Below are positions 54,366 to 64,000 of a stretch of DNA of 64,000 nt, piece after piece; within the stretch, counting starts at the first letter, position 1, and each line of letters starts with the position of its first letter. The notes below the pieces were generated by a model. It saw nothing but the letters and a program-made list of their open reading frames with translations, searched no databases and had not been told where the DNA came from. This stretch comes from Shinisaurus crocodilurus (Eukaryota; Chordata; Lepidosauria; Squamata; Shinisauridae): the NCBI GenBank assembly GCA_021292165.1, contig CM037883.1, positions 6,364,934 through 6,428,933 of the forward strand, given 5' to 3'. Made by a program: the position numbers and the translations under genes.

Positions 54366-56254
54366 AGAGTCAGAATACCCTGCTGAATGGGGTGTGAGCT
54401 ACGGTGTGGCAGGAAGGGGGCTTCCCCCAAAATTGGACAAATGAATCCCTTCCTCTCATGGAAGGCAGGCAGATACCAGTGCCAGCCTGTCGCTTGCTCA
54501 TTTGCCATCCTGCTCTAGGTTGATTCTTTCGGAATCGAAGTGCTCTTTTCCATTTACCAAGGCAGTAATATTCTTGAAGGAGCAAGAGACAGAAAATCCA
54601 GTACATGTTAGGCAAAAGGAATGCATCTCTGTTTATTAACAAGCCACCAATTGCACTTTAAAGTAAAGAATCTGTATTCGTGTGGACACTGTCTACAGTA
54701 CAGATTTAAAAATATTTTTTTACCCCTTTCGCTGAAGAACAAACGTTTTGAATAACAGTCATCAGCAACCCTTTAAAAAAATAAAAAAATAAAAAAAAAT
54801 CTCTGTGGCAAAAGCTTTTTCCTTGTGATGTGTTTGCTCTCTCTCATTTGTAACTCCAGTTTAAAATGTTAAACTGTGGACAGGTCTTGATACTCAGGGT
54901 GGGTTTGTGGACCAGTTCACACATACTCGGCCTACTTATTTTCTCCACTTAATCGTGTGTGGAGTTATTAGTGGACTGAGCAGTAAACGGAGATGCCTGT
55001 GATTGTAGGAATTGCTGCAGCTCTCTCGCTGCAGCATCCAGATCATGCTCACGTTTCACCACGAGCTTGTCTATGTACACACAAACAATCATGGGGAGAA
55101 AATAAGTGGGCTTTGCATGTGAAAATGGGCACAAAGGAAATCTAGATCACTTGGGGTAGAAGTGTAAAGCAAGAACTCTGATCTTATTCAGAATTCCAGG
55201 CCCAGCTATAAATTAACCTAAATTCACTTGACCCCCCAGAGGTCTGGACACTGGATCCTTGTACAAAAAGCACCAGATACAAGAACCCAGGGGCATTGCT
55301 TAGTGACCTCACAGATGGCCCGGCCAATCAGTGCAATGCACAGCCAGTTTCTATTCTAACTGCAGAACTGGCTGTTTCAGAGTTTGTGCTGAAGAGGCAA
55401 AGGTACATTCGGATTGACTGCTGAGAGGCCCCACTGGTCTAAACCTGTCAGCACTGTCCTCACAGTTAAATAAAAACCCATCAGTGGCGGGCAAAAGAAA
55501 CGGTTGTTCTTGTTTCTGTCCTGCCTTTTGACTAAGATCACTTTAGTTCTGATAGGAGAGGCACACCTTTTTTTAAAAAAAACCAAACCCGAATTTTAAA
55601 CAAAAAAACATAGGCACGCTTGTATATTGTACCCCAAAGCTTTGTTTTTAGGGGATACACAAGTAAGATTAACTCTCTCGCAGAGGCGCTCACTCCACCC
55701 TCACAGTGTTACTGTGTAAGTTACTCATGCAGAGTTGCTAGGAGTAGCCTCCTCCTTGGATGAATGCTTTGATCTCAGAGGAGCCCCTAATTTAATTGAC
55801 TTTGCATGGCACACTAGCAGCTCATGGCAAACTAATGCGCTCTGGTGCCCAAAGTGCCCTTTATCGCTAAACCTTGAAAAAGCATTCTGGAGAGTCATCA
55901 CGCGGAGGGGGAAATGATGGCTCATACAGAGAGCAATCTAACATAGCACTAAGTTGGCCATGTGACATAGAGCTGACACACTTCCGTAGAGGCATGCTGG
56001 AAGGACAGAGCGTGGGACGCCTGCTGATGGAACAATGCAAAAGAGAGACCATGCATTCTTCACACACACACACCCGATTCCTTGATGTACATTCTGAAGC
56101 TGCATGCGCCCTTCCTGGAATGCTCCTCACCTCAGAGGGCCTTTGCAGATGACACGTGTGCCAAGCACATCTAAAATCCATCAGGCACATTGTGGGGAAA
56201 ACGGCATTAAAAAAAAAATAAGACAGCTGAGAGAGCTCCATCCTGTGAATCCTT

Positions 56255-56420
56255 ACTGCAATCCATGGCAGAGCATGTGCTTTGCATGCAGGAGATCCTG
56301 GATTCAGTCCCCAGCATCATCGCCAGTTCAAAGGGTAGGGAAGATCCTTGCCTGAGAACCCTGCCAGTCAACGTAAACAACACCAGGGTCGACATTCAGT
56401 AGAAGGCAGTTTGCCTGAGG
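56255..56420 (+). mobile_element. tRNA-derived SINE, same type, degraded
   Basis: TGGCAGAGCATGTGCTTTGC, GGATTCAGTCCCC, then a decayed body ending GAAGGCAGTTTGCC. In the 3' flank of MTNR1C. Confidence 0.7.
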
Positions 56421-56491
56421 CCATCTTGCAAGTTTGTGGCCAAGGCCAAGTTTGAACAGGAACAAATCTGAACAGGGAACTTACAGTTTAC

Positions 56492-56620
56492 GCCGGCCTT
56501 CCCCAACTTGGTTGCCCTTCAGATGTGCCAGACTGCAACTCCCATTAATTCCTGGCTGGGAATGATGGGCGTTGGGAGTCATACACAACTGGAGGGGACC
56601 AAGTTGGGGAAGGCTGGTTT
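56492..56620. mobile_element. CAGCCTTCCCCAACC-type hAT MITE near MTNR1C
   Basis: GCCTTCCCCAACTTGGTTGCC left and GGGGACCAAGTTGGGGAAGGC right; near-perfect inverted ends. In the 3' flank of MTNR1C. Confidence 0.85.
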
Positions 56621-56802
56621 ACGCTCTTTGGCCAGCAACTCTAGTAAACCAGCAAGACCATTGTTTGTAAAGAGGTGAGGGCAAGGAGGTGGAATTATTT
56701 GCACGAGTAAGATTTGGCAGGAATGGGCCCTGTAGTAGCATATGGAGCAAGAGCTTTACATAGTATTATACAGATGTAACAGAATAAATAATTTCCTTCC
56801 AT

Positions 56803-57674
56803 TTACAAGTAGAGTTCTGCCTGGTTGTTGTTGTTGTTCGTTACAGCTGGGGAGGGTTTGCTTTTCATTCCCTCCGTCCCACCTTTTGAGACATCGACAA
56901 ACAGCAACCGCGGAATCCAGAGGGCAACAAGGATTCTTTTGTACTCCTTCCGGAAATTCTGGTTGAGAAGGCCGTAGATCACAGCGTTGAGACAGCTGTT
57001 AAAGTAGGCCATAAAATAGCTCACCACAAAAAGCCACTCTGGTATCTGTGGTATGATTTTGGAAGGATTGATGGAGACTGCCAGACCGATAAAGTTTAGT
57101 GGGCCCCAGCACACTGCAAAGAGGACAAAAACCACAAACATGGTCAAGAAATTCCGGATGTCGGCCGCTCTCACTTTCTGCTTGCCGTCCTGCCTCACCC
57201 GGTGCTTGACCTGAATAACCAGGATCCAGATCCGGAGGTAGCAAAATGTCACGATGGAGAGAGGGATGATGAAATGGACCACCACCACGGTGATGGTATA
57301 TGACATGCTGACTGTCTGAGCAAAAGTGCAGGAATAAATCCGATGGTCGTACTGCAGGGAGCCCACAAAAAAGTTGGGCACGATCGCCACCAATGTGAGC
57401 AGCCATGTCAGGCAAAGGTAGCCACAGGTGTTCTTCAGGTTGAAGAGTTTATCATACCGGAGGCTATGGCAGATGTAACAGTATCTGTTGATGGCAATAG
57501 CGGTGATGTTGAAAATGGAGCCAATGACGCTCAAGCCCATGAGGAAGCCGCTGATCTGGCAGTGGACGGGACCCATTGTCCATTCATTGCGGAAGATGGC
57601 GGTCAAGATGAGAGGATAGGGGTACACAGCCACCACGAGGTCTGCTACAGACAGGCTGACAACAAAGATATTGC
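56803..57674 (-). CDS. MTNR1C: melatonin receptor Mel1c (MTNR1C / GPR50 orthologue), exon 2
   Basis: Class A G-protein-coupled receptor for melatonin, coupling to Gi in the plasma membrane. The exon encodes about 290 residues, from the first intracellular loop to the TAA stop (56803-56805). Seen, in exon-2 residue numbers: TM2 near 6-26, [19 protein letters not shown] with NRY in place of DRY at 63-65, CYICHS after it, the disulphide cysteines in HCQISG and YSCTF, the TM5 histidine in VVVHF (134), CWGP in TM6 (189-192), and NAVIY in place of NPxxY in TM7 (230-234). NRY plus NAxxY is diagnostic for melatonin receptors. The tail motif [18 protein letters not shown] matches Mel1c rather than MTNR1A or 1B. 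The tail stops soon after and lacks the long extension of mammalian GPR50. A pure GTT run encodes five asparagines near the end. The start is a splice acceptor: pyrimidines, then TCTAG, then GC, phase 1 as in other melatonin receptors. Exon 1 is not found in the 6.3 kb to the right. Confidence 0.95.
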
Positions 57675-57705
57675 CTAGACGTTGGAAGGGGGAAACCACA
57701 GAAAT
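57675..57705 (-). other. splice acceptor of MTNR1C exon 2
   Basis: On the minus strand a pyrimidine-rich stretch (GGTTTCCCCCTTCCAACGTC) precedes TAG at the exon edge. The reading frame runs on 5' of it as a non-homologous extension to 57717, which is intronic. The receptor match begins exactly at this junction. Confidence 0.85.
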
Positions 57706-57784
57706 GGTTAAAACCACGCGTAAGTACCTGGTGAATTATTATTACTCTCCAGAAAGTGAAACACTACGGACAAACCATTTTCTT

Positions 57785-57962
57785 TTAATTGATTGAGTGC
57801 TGTTTCTTTCTTTTATTGTTGTGTGCCTTTGTGTTTTTAATTTATTTGTTTTTAATGTTGTATTTTAATTAAAATTCTGTTTTTAATCTGTATTTTATTG
57901 TTAGCCACCTTGAGTGCCATTTTTTTTTTTTTGGCAGAAAGGTGGGATATAAATTAAGTAAG
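57785..57962 (+). mobile_element. L2-like LINE 3' tail
   Basis: A T-rich stretch ends in GCCACCTTGAGTGCC..GGCAGAAAGGTGGGATATAAATTAAG. It lies just upstream of MTNR1C exon 2, in the presumed intron. Confidence 0.6.
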
Positions 57963-57966
57963 TAAC

Positions 57967-59045
57967 AGCACCATCTCATGTGGCTGCCCGTAAGCCTCCA
58001 AACCCGGCCTATTGCAAGCGGCATCCAATGGAAGGTGGGAGCAGCACAGAAGCAAGGACTGACTCTGTGCTTCCCTCGCCCTCCAAAACACTCAAGAGAT
58101 GGCTGATTTTCTCCATCTGAGCGTTTTACCCCTGCTCATGAGGAGGAGGGGCTGAAGCGGTGCTGGGATTCCTCATGTTGGGACTTGAAAAAGATGCTAG
58201 GAGAGGATATATTGTTGAGTAATATCCTTCCTATCTCACGTTAGTGAGATCAGCAGAGTAGAGTCCCTTTCCAGCTTAAAAGAAGCTTAGATTTGGCTAG
58301 TGTTAGCCAGTTAGCATTTGGTAATCCAGGATGCCTTTAAGGCAGACTGGATTTCCCTGGTTTTGCCCCCTTTTCTCTCCCTCAGAACAATAATCAGAGA
58401 GACACAGTCTTGTAAAAGTTAAAAGTAACATTTACTCACTCAGATTATGCAGTTTCATTCAGGCAGGCTTAAAAGACGTTTCTTACAGTTGGTTACAAGT
58501 TCATTTGTAGTTACTTGGGGTCTGAACTTGTGGAGTTCAGACCAGCAACTCTGGCTACATGCTGCTGCAAGGACCACGTGGGGCCAACAACTCGGTGGTA
58601 CATTCACTAAGAGTCTGAACAGAAAAGAGGAAGAAGCTGGGAGCTACGCCCACTTCCTGTTCAGGCTGTTAATAATTCAATGAGTACCTTCTAGGAAAAC
58701 CACCCTAGAAGGTATCAGTGATCTTAACCATTTCACCCAATTACCTGGTGAAACATCAGCCATAGGTTTTGACTGCAATTTTAATTATCCAACACCTCAT
58801 ATCCTTGTGGAGCCTCGCTCTCCCCGCTCCCCGCCCCCACCCCGGTGTTGGTTCCAAAGTCGGTCTTCCATCTTTGGAGCTGCAGCTGGTGTGGAAAGAA
58901 CCATGTCAGCTGCAAGGGTCGAGGAAAGGCGCTCCCAAGTTGGGAGTCCCAGCTCCGACCCGGGATGGCTTTTCCGAGGTCAGAGCTGGGACTCCGACTT
59001 TTCCAGCCCAGACAGCATCTGCTGGTCATAGGATTGTTGTGCCCT
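57967..59045 (+). mobile_element. CATAGGATTG-ended element, copy 4, split by a solo LTR
   Basis: ACAGCACCATCTCATGTGGC start; GAGTCCCAGCTCCGACCC..GGTCAGAGCTGGGACTCC palindrome; end CATAGGATTGTTGTGCCC. The LTR is at 58176-58794. Confidence 0.75.
58176..58794. mobile_element. 619-bp solo LTR with 5-bp target duplication
   Basis: Begins TGTTGGGACTTG and ends TTAATTATCCAACA, giving TGTTGG/CCAACA inverted ends, flanked by exact CCTCA at 58171-58175 and 58795-58799. It interrupts a continuous match to copy 3 of the surrounding element. No internal retroviral genes are present, so it is a recombined single LTR of an endogenous retrovirus or Gypsy-type element; orientation is undetermined. Confidence 0.9.
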
Positions 59046-59439
59046 AAATAATAATTAAAAAATATGAATGAGTAAGATTGCCAACTAATAAAGCTGTAAG
59101 ACAGCTCTCAAAGTCCACAGGTGGTATGTTCAGAATTCTGGACAAACCTGGTAGTCCCTCAGGTCAATCCTCAGAATTACCAGGTCTCTCACCAATATTT
59201 TAATCAGAAGACCAATTATTTTTAGCAGAGGATTCTGACTGGGGTGTATCAAAGTCCATACTTCAGCGGTAGCTACTAAAAATGCTGGAAAGGTTTCCCC
59301 ATTGCACATGGAGCTCTAAATAATGCTGCTCTGGTTTGGAGCCAGTAGTGGTTTGTTCTTGGAAATCCCCCCAGTTCCTTTGTAGGGTGGGATACAAATG
59401 TAAGCATACATTACAGAGCAACAGCTGTTGAGGCCTAAT

Positions 59440-60290
59440 ATCTCATCTGGGTGGTTGTCCAGTTGACACAAAACAACTCATCCCAAGCTGTATAAGGCTT
59501 GATAGGTCATAACCAGCACTTTGAATTGTGTCCAGAAACAGACTGGGAGCCAGTGAAGCTGTTGTAACACTGGGAGTCACGTGGTCCCTATAATTGGCCC
59601 CGGTCATCAACAGTCTGGCCTCAGAGTTCTGGAGCAGCTGAAGTTTCTGAACAGTTTTCAAAGGCAGCCCCATGTAGAGCACCTTACAGTAGTTCAAATA
59701 TCTAAAGGAGTGGTTCCCAACCTTGGGTCCCCAGATGTTGCTGGCCTACAGCTCCCAGCATACCCAGCTAGCATGGCTAATGGCAAGGGATGCTGGGAGC
59801 TGTAGGCCAGCAACATCTGGGGACCCAAGGTTGGGAATCACTGAATTAAGGCATATGTGACAGTGGCCAGATCAGACATCTCTAGGAATGGGTGCAGCTG
59901 GTGTACTAGCCTCAGCTGTGCAAATGCACACCTGGCCACCGCTGAGACCTGGGCATCCAAGTTCAGGGCCAAATCCAGGACTACACCCAAACTGTGAGCC
60001 TGAGTCTTCAGGGGGAGTGTAACCCCATCCAGAATAGGTTTAATCCCTATTCCCTGTTCTGCCTTTCAACTAACCAGGAGCACCTCTGTCTTGCCTGGAT
60101 TAAGTTTCAATTTGTTCGCCCTCTTCCAGTCCATTACAGATATCAGACACCAATTCAGAACTAGGAGAGGTTCCTTGGATTTAGATGGAAAGGAGAGATA
60201 GAGATAGATCCGGGTTCTATTCCCCACTCGGCCATGAAGCTCACTGGGCGACTTTGGGCCAGTCACTGACTCTCAGCCTGACCTACCTCA
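59440..60290 (-). mobile_element. L2-like LINE relic, interrupted
   Basis: The minus strand encodes RANKLKLNPGKTEVLLVS (near 60066-60135), then after about 350 bases of decayed sequence YMGLPLKTVQKLQLLQNSEA and ARLL..GANYRDHVTP (59500-59690). Both are L2-type reverse-transcriptase blocks. A palindromic MITE (59708-59843) and a truncated SINE at the right end interrupt it. Confidence 0.7.
59708..59843. mobile_element. palindromic hAT MITE, related subfamily
   Basis: Arms read TTGCTGGCCTACAGCTCCCAG instead of TTTTTGGCC. The left terminus is mutated; flanks match 6 of 8. Inserted in the L2-like relic. Confidence 0.75.
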
Positions 60291-60345
60291 CAGGGCTGTT
60301 GTGAGGATAAAATGGAGAGGAGGAAGAGGGTCATGTAAGCCCTGA
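60205..60345 (+). mobile_element. truncated tRNA-headed SINE
   Basis: Begins at the B box (GATCCGGGTTCTATTCCCC) and stops at GGTCATGTAAGCC. The head and tail are missing. Confidence 0.7.
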
Positions 60346-60644
60346 AGAGGGAACAGATAATTCAAGAGCAGGTAATTTGATGGACTCAAGAATTTACAGG
60401 ATTTAAAGGTAGAAATACTGATGCCACCAAAGTTCATCACTGCCAGCATTTCCTCTCCTAGTTCTACTCAGAATTTAAACTGAGTCTCCCTCTCTGATGG
60501 CTTCAGTGCTACAATGGTGCCCAGCACCCTGGAAAATGTTTCCCAGATGTTCTGGTATCCCTAGCATGGACATCATGCATCCTGGAGACTAAATGTCTCA
60601 TGCTTATGACCACACCCCAGGCACAAGGAGCCCTGGGGGACATG

Positions 60645-61309
60645 CAGGGATGTTGAAGAGTCCTTGGTCTCGAGTCACAAGTCGAGTCATGAGTCTTTGG
60701 ACCCGAGTCTCGAGTCCGAGTCCTTGGTCCAAAATGGTGACTCACGAGTAACGGGTCATTCCCAAAGCTGACTCCACGAGTCCCTATTAAAATCAATGGG
60801 GTTTTTTCCCAACAAAATAAGGCTACTTCAGATGTGTGGCTTAAATAAATTCTAGGCACAAGTGTGCCTTTTTATTTCAAAACTCTGCAACTGATTTTGG
60901 CAAGAGCAGACCAGGCAGACAAACCCAAAATAACCAGGCAGGCAGAAGAGGCAGGGAACCCCAAAGCAGGCAAGCAGGAAGAGGCCTTTGTCTTGGACAA
61001 TTCGAGCTGTGGAACTGGTCAAGAAGAGACCAGGCAGGCAGAGGAGGCTGGGAACCCCAAACAGGCAGGCAGAGGCAGCCAAACCCAAAATGTCTGAAAG
61101 GTTGCATTTTAGGGAAATGATTTTAAAAAATAAACTTGCTGTACTTCCTAAAACCTATCCATGTGTTGCATTTGAGGAACACGAGTCCTTGGTCTCGAGT
61201 CGAGTCTCGAGTCCCATTAAAAATATTGGGACTCAAGTCTGACTCGAGTCAGAGGGGGGACTCAGTCCGACTCACGAGTCGAGTCCTGGAGTCTGAGTCC
61301 CCATCCCTG
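60645..61309. mobile_element. 665-bp GACTCGAGTC-array hAT element with TSD
   Basis: Same family and orientation as 47605-48296: CAGGGATGTTGAAGAGTCC .. GAGTCCCCATCCCTG. Flanked by GGGACATG on both sides (60637-60644; 61311-61318, or one base longer). The middle is closely similar (AAATCAATGGGGTTTTTTCCC; CTCTGCAACTGATTTTGGC). Confidence 0.92.
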
Positions 61310-61319
61310 GGGGACATGT

Positions 61320-61846
61320 AAATCCCAGGGTGCCCAATGACTATCCTAAGGACTGAGGTGCCCTGGGAAAATTACATTCCCCGTGCTACCGATGCTTGCA
61401 ACCCTACCATAGCAGCATTCAAGGCACCAGCGGGAGAAGGAACATAGTGAAATCTCCCAGTCACCACTACGGCCTTCCAGGGAAGTGGGCAGAGAAAGGA
61501 CAACGGTGGTGTGCAGGGGTGAGGTTTTGGGGAGGTTTTTGGACCCTACCATGCTCCCAGTTTTGTCATTGGCAGCACAACTGGATCTGAATTATGGAAC
61601 TGTGCTTGCGGGGGGGGGGGGGGGCAGGCGGACAGACCAGAGTCGTTTCCTAATTTTTTGGAAAACGGCTCCATTTTGTCAAGCCCCAATTCCAAATCAA
61701 ACGGAGCAGAGTCCACCCGTCACTAGTCAGAAGACTGCCTTAAAATGGCTGAGTTCAAGGAGAAATCTGAAGGTCATCACAACTATGAAAGTGTAATACA
61801 CTTAATTCAGAGGAATGATCCTTTTTTCTTGCAAAAGAATTCCACA
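61320..61846. other. no gene seen
   Basis: Low-repeat DNA with the G run at 61610; lies just upstream of the exon-like segment. Confidence 0.35.
61610..61624 (+). repeat. 15-base G run
   Basis: Homopolymer; assembly or sequencing length is unreliable here. Confidence 0.9.
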
Positions 61847-62050
61847 GGGAGCCCTTAGCAACTTTTCAAAAGTAATTGCCCAGCTAGGGCCAGTAAATGT
61901 TAATCTCTGGGATGTTCTCTGGAACAACTCCTCCCTTCGACAAGTCACGTGCCTCCAGTACAAAACCTATTCTTATCTCTGTGGAACTAGCACAGCTGCC
62001 CCCCTGGACGAAAATCAGTGTCTCTTAGTCCCTGGGAACGTGAACAACAT
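61847..62050 (+). other. candidate orphan exon, unknown protein
   Basis: Not recognised. A pyrimidine tract ending TTTTTTCTTGCAAAAG is followed by an open frame of about 68 codons ending at CT|GTAAAT, a passable donor; if unspliced the frame stops at TGA a few bases on (62058-62060). The peptide starts IPQGALSNFSKVIAQ. It has four cysteines (in VTC, YLC, NQC, NIC) and N-glycosylation sequons NFS and NNSS, which suggests an extracellular or lumenal domain. Codon choice favours C or G in third positions, unlike the surrounding repeats. No neighbouring exons were found. It could be a pseudo-exon of a transposed gene, an exon of an unannotated gene inside the MTNR1C intron region, or chance. Confidence 0.3.
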
Positions 62051-62577
62051 CTGTAAATGAATTCATAGTAGCGGGAGGCAGGCGAATGGATGTGGGCTTC
62101 TCTGCCTACATTTTTGGAATATCTAGGGCCAAACTAGAGATGGCTAGGGGGAGAGAGATGGATGCCACTATGTGAAGTAGCCCTACATTGTAACAATATG
62201 GGGGGGGGGGGAACTATTCGATTTGGCCTGAATGGGTTGTGCTTCCTGGCAGGAATCTGGGGAGTACTTAAGAGCAACACCCAGTGCTTCTGACCTGAGG
62301 AGAGAGAACTAGTCTCAACCTGAGCAAGCTCTGTAGAAAAGAAACTTTGTTTAAAACTGAAAAGTGTATTTATTTATTATATTTTTAAGCTGGCCAATGA
62401 CCAAACATTCTCCAGGCAGATTATAACAAGTAAAAGATTAAAATACAAACAGCTAAAAATATAAAATACAATACAATATTTAAAAGAATAAAATACAGTA
62501 CCAAACAGAAAGCACAGGAATAGACAAAACAGCCAAAACAAACAAACAAACAAACAAAAAACCTAGAACTAGGTCTT

Positions 62578-62665
62578 TAAGGGCGTAATCCTATGCATGT
62601 TTAGGCAGAGAAAAGGCCTACAACTCTCAGCATGCCCCAGCATGGGGTGGTTGGGGGAATGGTAG
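62578..62665. mobile_element. GGGCGCAATCC-type MITE, half
   Basis: TTTAAGGGCGTAATCCTATGCATGTTTAGGCAG with one arm. Confidence 0.7.
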
Positions 62666-63650
62666 ACACCTCCAGTGGAGGTCCTGCAGGAAGATCACTT
62701 GACCCACTCTGACCTCTTGGTGCAAAGAGGTTTCCTTGGCCGTTCAACCTGCAGTTCCCTTCTTTGGCCAGGGCTGGGCAGTGTGGCACATGGGCCGAAT
62801 CCCCAGCAGCAGACACATCCCTCAGCTTATGAGTTCAGGACCTGCTTGAGGACTTGACCCTTGTGAAGCAGGATGGCATCGCGCAAGACCTCACTCCCTG
62901 AGCACTCCCTTGCAGATGACAAAAGGGACTCAGGGTTCCTTGATTTGTTCAGCGGACGCAAAACCCCAACACTGTGCCACAGTAGCCAGAAGGAAAACTG
63001 TGGAGCCTCCTCCCACCAACGGGAGATGCATGAAGGACCTTGGAGCAATCACTAAGTGGAGCATGCTAGTCTAGTGCTGTCTGTTCCACTTATCGGGTCC
63101 ATTATCAGCACTTTGCGAACAAATTTCCAGACTCTTTAGTAATTAGGGTGGATAAGGGCCGGTGTGTTATTGTTATGGTTAATGGAGCTGTTTTTTCTCT
63201 ACCCTTGAAGGGTAGGTAATGGCCGTTTGGGGCGGGGCGTAATGGCCATTTATTGCACCGAGCCATTATTTGTGGACAAAGCCTTCTGGAGCGTTTGCTC
63301 ATTTCCCCCAATTGTCGCCACAATGGGACACGGAGCGGTTCAGGTCATTAGAACAGAAGAATTTTCTGCCACAGCAAGAGGCGAGTTGAGCGCTGGCTTT
63401 TTGGGAGCTGTTTCTCATATTGCAGGGAGGGACGTGTGGTAAGAAATGAAGCATGAGCCATTTCAGGGAACTTTCCCCCCCATTGGGAAGTGGCTTTTAC
63501 TGAGCACATGCTTGGCATGTAAAAGGTCCCTCCAGCCTAACCTCAGCTGCCTTGCTTGAAGAATCGTGGGAAACAGAGCCTGCAAAGACCTCCTGCAAAA
63601 GGCTGGAGAGCTTCGGCCACTGGGAATAGGTGGGCAGACGTTGTTTTTGA
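62665..63650. other. no gene seen; low-repeat stretch
   Basis: 63060-63440 is free of recognised repeats and carries two GTAATGGCC words. No melatonin-receptor exon 1 motif was found on the minus strand. Confidence 0.4.
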
Positions 63651-63656
63651 CTGGAG

Positions 63657-63935
63657 CAGGGGCAGGGAACTCGGTGCCTTTCAGATGTTTTGGATTACAA
63701 CTCCCATCTTCCCTGACTATTGGCCATGCTGGTTGGGTCTAATGGGAGTTGTGGGCCCAAAACATCTAGAGCAGGGCTCTCCAACCTTGGGTCCAGAGAT
63801 GTTGCTGGACTACAGCTCCCAGAATCCCTTGCCATTATATGCTGGCTGGGTATGCTGGGAGCTGTAGGCCAGCAACATCTGGGGACCCAAGGTTGGAGAG
63901 CCCTGCTCTAGAGGGTGCCAGGTTTCCTGTCCCTG
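63657..63935. mobile_element. outer hAT MITE split by the inner copy
   Basis: GCAGGGAACTCGGTGCC on the left and GGTGCCAGGTTTCCTGTCCCTG on the right are inverted ends. The arms carry TACAACTCCCATC and AATGGGAGTTGT. Removing 63772-63905 and one duplication restores the palindrome. Confidence 0.75.
63772..63905. mobile_element. palindromic hAT MITE, TTGCTGG subfamily, nested
   Basis: CAGGGCTCTCCAACC..GGTTGGAGAGCCCTG, flanked by ATCTAGAG/CTCTAGAG (7 of 8). It has landed in another hAT MITE (63657-63935). Confidence 0.85.
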
Positions 63936-64000
63936 GACTAGAAGTCCACTGACCGGTGCCAGATGGAAAATAATGGCTCGGGCAGGCAGACATATGCTAA

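Larger units (their letters stand above)
54600..56802 (-). other. 3' flank of MTNR1C, possible 3'UTR
   Basis: Downstream of the stop no canonical AATAAA is seen on the minus strand in the first 180 bases. The first clear one found is at 54632-54637 (TTTATT on plus), with an ATTAAA form near 55790. Repeats interrupt the stretch: a palindromic MITE (56492-56620) and a SINE (56255-56420). 54660-56200 looks mostly single-copy. How much is transcribed cannot be told. Confidence 0.35.

Noticed and set aside
56803..57674. MTNR1A or MTNR1B identity
   Set aside because: The [12 protein letters not shown] and [17 protein letters not shown] segments match the Mel1c type; position next to VMA21 agrees.
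57343..57678. Plus-strand open frame of 111 codons over the receptor
   Set aside because: Antisense shadow of the MTNR1C exon.
57720..64000. Search for MTNR1C exon 1
   Set aside because: No minus-strand segment with the TM1/NKKL-type end and a phase-1 donor was found; it probably lies beyond the window.

Overview
The window is vertebrate nuclear DNA, most likely from a squamate reptile. It has no bacterial-style gene packing. It carries two recognisable vertebrate protein-coding exons and a dense load of lepidosaur-style repeats: tRNA-headed SINEs of the Sauria type, two kinds of 5S-rRNA-headed SINE, CR1- and L2-like LINE ends, and many palindromic hAT and mariner elements. The species cannot be named from this sequence.

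Genes. At the left edge, on the minus strand, a CpG-rich block (about 520-990) holds exon 1 of VMA21, the V-ATPase assembly chaperone. The rest of that gene lies left of the window. At 56803-57674, also minus, is the complete second (last) exon of a melatonin receptor of the Mel1c type (MTNR1C, the non-mammalian counterpart of GPR50). Its first exon is not visible and should lie to the right. Read on the minus strand the order is MTNR1C then VMA21, the same order and relative orientation as human GPR50-VMA21 on Xq28, so this is a conserved neighbourhood. A weaker, unidentified exon-like open segment on the plus strand lies at 61847-62050.

Layout. 0-1 kb: VMA21 promoter and exon 1 among MITEs. 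1-54 kb: intergenic DNA built of layered transposons. Landmarks are a LINE end with a zinc finger (1797-2340), a telomere-like satellite split by a SINE (3851-4405), nested hATs (8628-9475, 16938-17409, 19063-20060, 20376-21137), a GC-rich hAT holding a first-exon-like segment (38244-39037), and a hAT family whose ends are arrays of GACTCGAGTC-like motifs, with a transposase remnant (46572-48296, again at 60645-61309). 54.6-57.7 kb: MTNR1C and its 3' flank. 57.7-64 kb: presumed first intron of MTNR1C, with a 619-bp solo LTR and more repeats.

Many element boundaries were fixed by finding target-site duplications by eye. Family names are structural; no database search was possible. Coordinates of degenerate repeats are approximate to about 10-20 bases.
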